A model generated the notes under the pieces. The model saw only the letters and a program-made list of their open reading frames with translations, made no database searches and was not told the DNA's origin. Shown here in pieces: positions 56,549-64,000 of a stretch of 64,000 nt of DNA; within the stretch, counting starts at the first letter, position 1; each line of letters starts with the position of its first letter. The stretch is from Selaginella moellendorffii (lineage: Eukaryota > Streptophyta > Lycopodiopsida > Selaginellales > Selaginellaceae): positions 726,473 through 790,472 of the forward strand of contig NW_003314293.1 of NCBI RefSeq assembly GCF_000143415.4. Direction: 5' to 3'. The translations under genes and the position numbers were made by a program.

Positions 56549-57416
56549 TCAAGCTTTGGTGGCCAGCATTGCTGTTGCAACTCCAGCGATTCCAACGGTG
56601 AGAGCAATGCTTCCTCCATACTTGGCTCCAAACTCAGCAAAGTTGACGCAGGAATCCATGGCGGCATAGCCCTCTGCGTAGATTTCCTTGCTGACGATGT
56701 TGTAGATGGCGCGAAGTGGAGCGAGCACGGCCTGGTATGCGTATGGGAGGTACTCAGTTGCACCAATGGCATCAAAGAGGGAGTCCAGGAACCACTCGCT
56801 GTGAGAGGAAGCCTCCACGTTGTTAACCATGATGTTGCCGGAGAGAGTGAATGGGTTGTAGAGACCCAGCTTCTCCACCTTGGCAAGTTCTATAATTGTC
56901 AAAAGTAAGAGCAAAGTCTCAAAAGAAGTATGATGTTACCAGTGATTTGAGATGATCCCCAGAGAGTTTCTCCAACCTGGAGATCCTTGGCTCGCTTGTA
57001 CACAAGCTTTCCCTTGGCGTCGACTGGGATGAAGTGGCCCTCGCTAAGCTCGATCATGTCTGAGGCGGTGTGGACCTGGATGAACTCGGAGATCACATCG
57101 GCGTCCTTGTGGCCGAATGCGTAGACATCCGAGAACACGTTTTTGCTCACTGCAACCTTTAGATCTGGCACTTTTATGGGCTTTCGAGAAACTTAAGAGC
57201 AATATAATACCTTGTCTCCAACTTTGAGATCTCTCATGAGTTTGAGGTCGCCGTTATACATTTGGACGGTGGCATCGCCTTTGCAAACATAAAGCCTGTG
57301 ATTGGCTGTAAAATCGCTTGCAGATTCTTACCTGGGAAACATGAGGTGTTGGTCGCTAGAACAACGCTAGCAAGAACAGCGAAGAGAGAAGTAGCAAAGA
57401 AAAAAGTGTGAGCCAT
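56549..57416 (-). CDS. Secreted Hog (Hedgehog-type Hint domain) protein 2
   Basis: Four exons: 57332-57416, 57211-57278, 56940-57156, 56549-56889 (236 aa), same intron phases as the paralogue at 1214-2182. Signal peptide 1-21 (FFFATSLFAVLASVVLA). Only about four residues (TNTS) separate it from Cys26, which begins the Hint domain CFPGDATV. Other landmarks: LKVGDKVAV, YAFGHKD, LSEGHFIPV (Ser89, His92 in place of the usual Thr-x-x-His), LQVGETL, KLGLYNPFTLSGNIMVNNVE and a hydrophobic C-terminus (GGSIALTVGIAGVATAML). All introns are GT-AG. With no N-terminal cargo to release, self-cleavage would free only a tiny peptide, so the domain may act uncut, as a self-modifying enzyme, or be degenerate. 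Identity as a Hint protein is clear; activity is not. Confidence 0.82.
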
Positions 57417-57949
57417 AGAGAACTCTACACTATGAAAGCCTAGAAAGATAGGAAAAGAAGCTCTAGAAGCGATGTTAAATCCTAGAGACGAGTGTTGGTG
57501 ATCCTAAAACTTTGATAGCAAGAATTATTTAATTCTAAGTACATATTTGAGATGCCGCATCATTGACAAGAAAGCTCTCCATAGCAATTTACTTAAATAA
57601 TGACTACGAAAGAAATTAAATGTTCATTAAGAAAAATAAAACGAGTTATGGAGTTTCAAGGAATATTCTAAGAACCTTGCCCTAAAAGTGTCTAGGGTGG
57701 TGTGAGCGCAGCAGCTATCGAATAAAGCTAAACTCGCGGATAAAGCTATCAGTGGATCTGCCCAGCACACTCGCGGATAAACTCTTACTCCTGGTTGGGC
57801 GGCATGTTCTGGCGGCGGCTTTTTGGAGGTGAGTGAGTAGAAGAGCGCAAGAGCCCAGCTAACATTTAGCTGCCCGCGGATGCAGCACGCTCGCGGAAAC
57901 TATAGCTCGGGCTCGAGCTCGTGCTCCTGCTCCTCCTCTCAAGCTCGCC
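57417..57949. other. Intergenic spacer
   Basis: AT-rich up to about 57700 (promoter of Hog 2 on the minus strand), then GC-rich with repeated 'ctcgcgga' words (57735, 57768, 57890). No gene recognised. Confidence 0.5.
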
Positions 57950-58599
57950 TTGTTCCTCTTCTGCGATATCTGCTACAACCGGCAGTTGACTGCATGCGAC
58001 ACGACGTTGCTTGATCACCCGAGCTATGCTCATGGAAACATCTGCCCCAAGCAGCGTCGTACACATGCAAATGCCCTTTACTGGGGGGCGCCTTGGAGCA
58101 TTCCAGCCTACTTGTACGACAACGAAATGGAGCCTTCAATGACGCCGCTGGAGCCCTGCCACGTCAGGAGCATCGAAGCCGTGGGCTGCATTTCCACGTT
58201 CGAGCTCGGCCTGCTGTGTCGGGGTCCTCCGGCGGAATTCGTGATCGATGGAACTTTAGGAGAGCTTGATGCTAAAGAAGTCCTCGTCTATAAGGAATCC
58301 ATCTGGCAGAATCGGGTCTCCACTGGCTACATCCTTCTAAGGCATTGCAGTATGGCTCTCTGGACTGGGTTGTCAACTACGACGACTTCCGGGGCATGCC
58401 CATGGCACTGTCGGCCAGGAAGTTCGTCCAGGCGTCTCATGACCGCGGAGAGGATCCTGTCAAGGAGCTGAACGCTGTGGACGCGATCGGGATCAGAAAG
58501 TGCGTCGTGGTGGATCTCCGCGGTATTGGCATCAATAGAAAGATGGGCCTCTTTTTCGCCGAAGATGCTCTACGCGACGTGCTGCCGTGTGTGTTTTGA
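57950..58599 (+). CDS. Unrecognised protein, probably interrupted
   Basis: Two long open stretches in different frames. The first (57950 to about 58345) reads FCDICYNRQLTACDTTLLDH, GNICPKQRRTHANALYWGAP and LYDNEMEPSMTPLEPCHVRS. The second (58345-58599) reads QYGSLDWVVNYDDFRGMPMA, LSARKFVQASHDRGEDPVKE and VVVDLRGIGINRKMGLFF. Composition and conservative codon use look coding. No intron with clear GT-AG ends joins the frames near 58340, so there may be a frameshift or a missed intron. I do not recognise the family. The 5' end may extend upstream. Confidence 0.45.
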
Positions 58600-58756
58600 A
58601 TGTTTAGTGAATATGCCCTTCAACGGTCAACACTAGCATTATCTCCTAGTCAACGCAAAATAAACGTGGGACATTTGCAAAATCTAGGCATGGCGCTTCT
58701 CTTCTCTTTCCCCACTGATTTCTCCAAAACCGGAAAAAGTAAGGAATTGGATCGAG

Positions 58757-60121
58757 ATGGCGACTGGCGGTGGCACTGATCGGCGAATCGTGCACGGTGT
58801 GCTCATGTTCACCCAGATCACATTCGGCATCAGTTACGTTCTCAACAAGGTTGCTCTCAACAATGGCGTCAACAAGATCGTCTTCTCGGTCTACCGGGAT
58901 ATCGTGGCCATCTTGTTCTTGGCGCCTCTTGCTTACTTCACCGAAAGGTATGAAATCTATAGCTTCAATGTCTTGCGATAGTTTCAACCCACTCAAACAT
59001 CAGGAATGAGAGAACCCAGCTCAATGCCAAACTTTTCAGCACCGTGTTTCTTCTGGGATTCATCGGGTAATTTATGAGTTCTCCAGCGGTGAAAGTTCAC
59101 GTTTCATTCTTCTTCGTTTTTACCTTTCTATTTTCACAGGGTCTATGGTGCACAGCTTCTAGTGCTTACTGGACTCTCATTGACATCGTCTGGCTTTGTA
59201 TCTATCATGCAAAGTGTAACTCCAGTGTGTGCTTTTCTCATTGCCATGGTTTTCAGGTACGTTACTTTTGTATGATCTTCTCAAAAAGCTTTCGATCTTG
59301 CCTACAGGCTGGAACACATTCGATTCAAAAGGATAGACGGCCAGGCTAAACTCTTGGGAGTGATACTGTCGATCGCAGGAACTTTCATAGCCTCGGTCTT
59401 TAAAGGCCACGCAGTTGTTGGAGCAAGCAATGGTTTCACTTTAGATCTCTCGCCTTGGAACCTCGGTGCACTTGTCCTTGCTGCAAACAGCTTGTGCATT
59501 GGAGCTTACATAAATCTACAGGTTTCGTAGTTCTTCCAAAGTTTGCGATCACTGGTATCGATTGTTTTCTTCTTTTCGATAGGCGCCAATTCTCAAGCAC
59601 TATCCAGCACCATTTTCATTGACAGCACTCTCGTACGTTTGTGGAATGGTCTGCCTAGCGGCCACAGGAGCGTTTACAGTAAATCTGTCGGTTTGGAGGA
59701 TCACCAAGCTTGTAGATGTGATTGCTTTCACTTATGCGGTACGTAAGATCAGCTTTCTTCATTGTTTGCCAGTTCGTGAATTTATCATCTCTTCTTTCTT
59801 GTTCAGGGAATCGTTTCTTCGGGCTTAAACTTCGCATTGCAGACGTGGTGCGTCCACAAAGTCGGGCCTTTCTTAGTTATCGCGTATTTTCCCCTCCAGG
59901 CCATTGTTGCAAGCTTCCTAGCATTCATATTCTTGAAAGACTCCCTCTTCCTTGGAAGGTAAAAGAGACCACTTTGGAGGTTCTTCTTACTTTTGCTTCT
60001 TTTCCCCAGCATTGTTGGCGGACTATTTATCGTATCAGGACTCTATTTTGTGACATGGGGACAAGTCAAGCAAAAAAAGCTAGACGCTCAAGAAGAACCC
60101 ACAGAACCTTTGATCGCCTAG
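58757..60121 (+). CDS. WAT1-related / UMAMIT (EamA) transporter
   Basis: Seven exons: 58757-58947, 59004-59066, 59140-59256, 59308-59521, 59583-59738, 59807-59958, 60010-60121 (334 aa). Two EamA repeats with about ten membrane spans: LMFTQITFGISYVLNKVALN, KIVFSVYRDIVAILFLAPLA, SVTPVCAFLIAMVFRLEHI, LGVILSIAGTFIASVFKG, LSYVCGMVCLAATGAFTVNL, YAGIVSSGLNFALQTWCVHK, VGPFLVIAYFPLQAIVASFL, FLKDSLFLGSIVGGLFIVSG and LYFVTWGQ. This is the plant nodulin-MtN21 family, which exports amino acids or auxin-related compounds at the plasma membrane or tonoplast. Substrate cannot be read from sequence. It is complete, with a short cytoplasmic tail. Confidence 0.94.
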
Positions 60122-60286
60122 ATTTATATGACCATTACCTCTGAAAGGATCCTGACGATTCAGAACACCCGTTCTTTCATGCCTGTGAATGAAAGACACG
60201 AACATTCAAGAAACAACATTCGTCACCTGGAAATCAATCTAGAGGTCTAGAGAGCACGAAAGAACTCTGAAACCAGTTCTTCTTTG

Positions 60287-61682
60287 TCATCTCTGGTTGA
60301 ATCCCAAAGCAGCAGCGGCACCAAATCCCGATAGCTGTGCTCGGTGGCTCGACTTTGGGCTCTTGCTTCGCCTCAAGCCCTCTGGCACTGGCGACTTCGC
60401 TGATCCCAGCCGCAAAGAATCATATACGTCGCTGCTAGACTTCAGCTTGCCACGGTCCATCAGCCCCGTGCTTGACAAATCCTGGCTTGGAAACTCCACT
60501 CCTTTCCAGGCCACCGATCTCGCCGGCTTCAACAGTGGTTTCTTCATGCCGGTCATCCAGTCGTAATGGTTGTCCATGCCTTGGAGCTCGGAGAACACCT
60601 GTGTCACCGAAGGAACGACTTTAACTTCGTCCTCTTGCAACACCGTGACCTTGTCGTCACTCGAGCTCTCGGTGTATTTGGCAGAGACCGGAAGTGGAGC
60701 TGGCTCGATGTCTATGTCTGGCTCTGGTTCTGGTGTCTTGTTTGCGCGGCGGCCGTGATATATCTCCTTGGCTCTTGGAGAATCGAGTAAGGCCACTGCG
60801 CAGGACTTCTGGTTGCCTCGGATGCAATCGCAAACTCGGCTCTGGACCCTCATGTCATCCGGACATGAACTGTCAAAGTATGCGTTGTAGATCACAAACT
60901 GATTAGCCTGCGAGAGAAAAAAAAACTCTGACACAGGAAATATGAAAGCAGCAAACCTGAGGATAAAATCTTTTCAGGTTGTAATGCTTAGCGAGGAACG
61001 AGAGAAGTTTTTGTGATGGTCGATCGTATCTGAAACCGCAAAGTTACATATCAGCTGCGGTTTAAACAAGGAAAGAAGCAAAATTTACCCGATCTGGTAC
61101 GCAAGTTTCTTCGTATGAACAAGCATGGCGTCGAAAAGCTGCCGACCAAGACCGATTCTGTTCTATGACCTTGTCAAAATTAGAAGAACAACTTAATCTC
61201 TGAACTGAGCCGAGAGAAAGAAAAAAGAAACGACGAGAGAAAGAGGAGAATACCTTTGGCACGAAACGTGGACATAGAAATCCAGCACGCACAATGGATT
61301 GATCTCCACGAGAGCACCGCACTCCTTCCGGATGAACAAGTTCTTCTGCCCAACTTTGAGCAGCCCCTTGACGAGGATCACGTCTTTGCTCGGCCCGTTG
61401 CTCGTGAGGAGGTATAGAGCCTGCGAACCCAGACGAATGCGCTCGTAGTCTGTGATGGGAACTTTCAACTTCTGTGCCTGCGCTGACAGCCTTCCCATAT
61501 CGTCGATCACTCTTCTCATATCTTCCTTCTCGGCAGGATTCAAGCGACCTGGACGAAGAGAGAAAACTGTTAAAAGTTGCCAAAGCGCTCTTCAAGTTAC
61601 CAAGCTTTTGGCCGTCCCAAATCGTGACTCTAGCTCCTTGCGGTCCACTCTTTAAACAAGCGATGCAGTTCTGCGCCTCCAT
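60287..61682 (-). CDS. ATAT1: Alpha-tubulin N-acetyltransferase (ATAT1/MEC-17)
   Basis: Five exons: 61601-61682, 61254-61548, 61089-61157, 60957-61029, 60287-60907 (379 aa). The catalytic domain follows the family closely: VIDDMGRLSAQAQKLKVPIT, ALYLLTSNG, ILVKGLLKVGQKNLFI, CVLDFYVHVSCQRIGLGRQL (acetyl-CoA loop QRxGxG), LAYQIGYDRPSQKLLSFLAK (DRPS Asp, the catalytic residue in human ATAT1) and HYNLKRFYPQANQFVIYNAY. It acetylates Lys40 of alpha-tubulin inside microtubules, mainly in cilia and flagella. The C-terminal half is low-complexity, as in relatives. The acceptor at 61157 was chosen because it restores QRIGLGRQL. ATG 61682 has no in-frame ATG upstream. The family is absent from flowering plants as far as I know, fitting a plant with swimming sperm. 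Confidence 0.93.
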
Positions 61683-62097
61683 GCCAGGATCACCTCTTAA
61701 GTTCCAGTTTGTTCCATGATAGCAGGGACGAAACACGTCGCGTGGAGAGCCCTAGAAGCTCTCATCGTCATCCCAAACAACTGAAAAAACAAAACAAAAC
61801 CGTTAAAGTTAGTTACCTCCGCGTCCGAACTAAACAATCCACCAACAAAAAAGCATTCAGAAATTTAACAATTAAATTTAACAATTTAGAAAATCCGTTA
61901 GAAGAATTAGGCTACTCTACAGAGGTTCATGGTACCTCGCGCGTGAAAAAGAAAGGACAGGAGCTCGCAACAGCTTACATTTCTTTCTCTCATGGGGGCG
62001 ATGCCATTGTGCGATATCTGATAGAAATCTTCTGCCCTAAAATGTGATCACAAAAAATATGTTGAAGATTTAAGCGATTAGTTTTTAACATGATCAG
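61683..62097. other. Intergenic region
   Basis: Promoter side of the tubulin acetyltransferase gene (minus) and sequence before the tRNA-like gene. No coding sequence recognised. Confidence 0.5.
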
Positions 62098-62169
62098 ATC
62101 ATAGTGGTGCAGCAGAAGCGTGGTGGGCCCATAACCCATAGGTCGGAGGATCGAAACCTCTCTCTGATA
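62098..62169 (+). tRNA. Initiator tRNA-Met-like gene (CAT), possibly a pseudogene
   Basis: 72 nt closely resembling plant initiator tRNA: GTGGGCCCATAACCCAT anticodon arm with C33 and anticodon CAT, D-arm AGCAGAAGCG, T loop ATCGAAA, and A1...T72 acceptor end. Deviations: one mismatch in the acceptor stem (T5 opposite C), wobble pairs in the D and anticodon stems, and a T stem changed to GGAGG/CCTCT that still pairs. The B box GGATCGAAACC is intact. It may be a diverged working gene or a decaying copy. Confidence 0.65.
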
Positions 62170-62281
62170 AACCGATCTAGGTTTGATAGTGTCTACCAAC
62201 CTTTTGAGATGGGTTTGTGTGGTTGATGTAACTACCTAGATTGTCGTGAGAGTCTACCAATCTTCTGAGAATCGATTGGAG

Positions 62282-62903
62282 ATGGGTTTGTCGACAGGAG
62301 CTTGCTTGGCCCTTTGCTGCTTCTTACTGTGCTGCCAAGCCTCAGGTATCATCATCCCATTCCTCGCAGAGTTTCATACTCGCCGTCAATGCAGGATCGC
62401 AGGGGCCGATGAGGAGACTCTTCCAAGTTAAAGCTCGTAAGTTCTTCTTCTCCTGTCTTGGTTTCTTGCTTCGATCCCTTCGATGGCTTTCCACTTTACT
62501 TGGAGGACCTTCCTGTCGAATGGTCATGCATGGTGATGGGCAGGGGATAACGTTCTTTTGACTTCATTCGATCTGTGCTTCCATTCTCGTTGCTTTCACC
62601 GACCGTGCTGCTGAAACTTTCTTTGCAGCTTGCCCATTTGATTTCGGGACCGTCAACTATACCAGTATCACGAGCGTATGCAAGTCGCCATACCCGCGAA
62701 AGCCCTGCTGCGACTCTTTCATCGCACTCACCTGTAGGTACATCACTTACTTCAATGATCTAAACACCACTTGCGCGGACGAGATGTTTGCGTACCTCAA
62801 CAATGCCGGGGCTTACCCGGGTGGCCTCTTTGCCAATATCTGCGTTGCCGGGCCCGAGGGCCTGCCTTGTCCCGCCGCACCAGCTCCTCTCCCAGTTCCA
62901 TAA
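62282..62903 (+). CDS. LORELEI-like (LLG) secreted co-receptor, GPI tail missing
   Basis: Three exons: 62282-62345, 62395-62436, 62629-62903 (126 aa). Signal peptide GACLALCCFLLCCQASG. The mature part carries the eight-Cys LLG module: CPFDFGTVNYTSITSVCKSP, PRKPCCDSFIALTCRYIT, DLNTTCADEMFAYLNNAGAY and PGGLFANICVAGPEGLPC. LLG proteins chaperone and partner FERONIA-type receptor kinases and bind RALF peptides at the cell surface. The reading frame stops at PAAPAPLPVP, about 40 residues before a normal GPI-anchor tail would end; no hydrophobic C-terminus is seen. Either a 3' exon was missed or this form is released. The middle exon rests on the acceptor at 62394. Confidence 0.85.
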
Positions 62904-63420
62904 TAACTTTCTCGGTTTAACTGAGCCGTTCGGGGTTAAGGCTTAACTAAACCCGTTATGTAGAAGAGAGACGCTATATTTTTCAAGTGATCAACCCTGG
63001 GAAGACTGGCCAGCCCAGGGACCTGAGGGATAGTCTGAGCCGATCCCGGGTTCGAACCCACCCGAAGAAGAGGGACCCTCAAATAAAACAAACTGATCAC
63101 TCCTTTTATTTTCCCAAGCATGTCGGGGCACGGATTCGAACACATCACTCTTTCGTACTTGGCCGAATTTGGCGCCTCGCACCCAACCACTGAAGACACT
63201 GGCCTTCTCCGCTGCTCGGAATTCTGCCAAACCCTCCTCGTCGTCACCAACAATGAAACGCGAATCAAGCTTGGCAATTTCCTCTATCGTCTGGCTCACA
63301 TAATGAATCTTCTCAATTCACAATCAGCGGGATACAACCTCCAGATTATGGTGTTTGCAGGTTTCTTTCGGCTGCTTTACCAGACATCTTCTGCCAGCAG
63401 CCGAGGTTGTGGTCAGCAGA
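62904..63420. other. Unassigned region
   Basis: Contains GGGTTCGAACCC at about 63048, identical to a tRNA B-box but without a tRNA fold around it. ORFs on both strands (for example 63120-63452 plus, 62991-63299 minus) are open but unrecognised. No promoter or repeat identified. Confidence 0.4.
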
Positions 63421-64000
63421 CAACCTTCAACTGGTGTGTAGTACCGGAATGACGAGCTATCTCGCTGATGAGATGGGAACAGCAAAGGTCCTCAACCCAG
63501 AATTTCTAGCAGGTCCAGATCTGGTGATCCACTGAAGACGAAGACAACAAGGAGTTGATCCTCTTTGCACAGTTCAAGCTCGTGAACTTTCTTGACAAGA
63601 AGAAGTTCGGGCAAGGTGTGTCGATGACGAGTCCCGAGTTCATATTCAGGTCTTCCGCGAAACTGAGGGCAGAGTCCCAGAAGGAGGTTGGTAACCGCTG
63701 GCATTATCATGTTGATGGTAGTGTATCCAGCAGTCTTCAAGAAGGAGCCTATGCCTCCTGCTGTTGAGGTGATTCCTGCTGCAGGCGGTGTTGGTCCCCA
63801 GCTCAAGATCACCATTCATGCTGGCAACGCAAAGCAATTGTTTTCTCAGGAGTAAATGGTCTTCATCTGTGTGCTGTGATCATTGCTAACTTGTTTTGAC
63901 AGTTTGGTAAACTTTCTAGACGTGTACAAGGGATTCAAAGTTGGAGAGCCCGAGTCCTTGGCAAGGAAAAGGATAGAACTAGGCGAGATGGAGCTCGGAC
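63380..64000 (+). CDS. Unrecognised gene running off the right edge
   Basis: Possible exons: about 63390-63511 (QPRLWSADNLQLVCSTGMTS, YLADEMGTAKVLNPEFLA), 63536-63686 (DEDNKELILFAQFKLVNFLD, KKKFGQGVSMTSPEFIFRSS), about 63721-63855 (YPAVFKKEPMPPAVEVIPAA, GPQLKITIHAGNAKQLFSQ) and 63901-64000 (LVNFLDVYKGFKVGEPESLA). The pieces have coding-like composition and plausible GT-AG junctions, but I cannot name the family. The gene is incomplete at the window end. Confidence 0.35.

Noticed and set aside
63036-63060. tRNA B-box-like GGGTTCGAACCC, possible tRNA or SINE
   Set aside because: No A box, anticodon arm or acceptor pairing could be built around it, and no SINE tail is visible.

Overview
The window looks like nuclear DNA of a lycophyte, most likely Selaginella (inferred from gene content, not from a database match). 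Introns are very short (about 45-100 nt). Plant-only families are present: SERK, TCP, twin-LOV, PPR-DYW, WAT1, LORELEI-like and DUF616. There is also an alpha-tubulin acetyltransferase, a gene expected in plants that still make flagellated sperm. Intact genes sit in compact gene-dense blocks, separated by old, broken Ty3/gypsy retrotransposons and scrambled gene fragments.

Layout. 0-2.2 kb: a reverse transcriptase scrap, a broken PPR gene and a Hedgehog-type Hint (Hog) gene. 2.2-12.4 kb: AT-rich spacer, then a decayed Ty3/gypsy element with a 4.1-kb second LTR element nested in it. The nested element has a perfect 5-bp target duplication and an in-frame loss of protease/RT/RNase H. 12.4-28.5 kb: gene-rich block with SERK, a second receptor-like kinase, a DUF616 glycosyltransferase-like gene, a Ser/Pro-repeat gene, ABCE (RNase L inhibitor), a composite pseudogene, a class I TCP factor and tRNA-Pro. 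28.5-45.3 kb: an intact alpha carbonic anhydrase followed by a graveyard of duplicated carbonic anhydrase, C2-domain and unidentified exon fragments, mixed with pieces of the same gypsy family and a peculiar 111-bp palindromic array. 45.3-64 kb: gene-rich block with a MAK/MHK-type kinase, two PPR genes, a twin-LOV photoreceptor, a small membrane protein, a broken RGGA/HABP4-like fragment, a second Hog gene, an unrecognised gene, a WAT1-type transporter, alpha-tubulin acetyltransferase, an initiator-tRNA-like gene, a LORELEI-like gene and an unrecognised gene running off the right edge.

Most genes are independent housekeeping or signalling loci; no operon-like pathway is visible. The most unusual pair is the two Hog genes (1.2-2.2 kb and 56.5-57.4 kb, same strand, identical exon phases). 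Each encodes a secreted protein with the Cys-Phe-Pro-Gly start of a Hedgehog autoprocessing domain. In the first, the Cys follows a 31-residue, four-cysteine segment ending in Gly, so self-cleavage would release a small disulfide-rich peptide. In the second almost nothing lies between signal peptide and Hint domain. This is the best candidate here for an undescribed plant system. All exon boundaries were derived by hand from splice signals and reading-frame continuity; protein identities come from recognised motifs, not searches.
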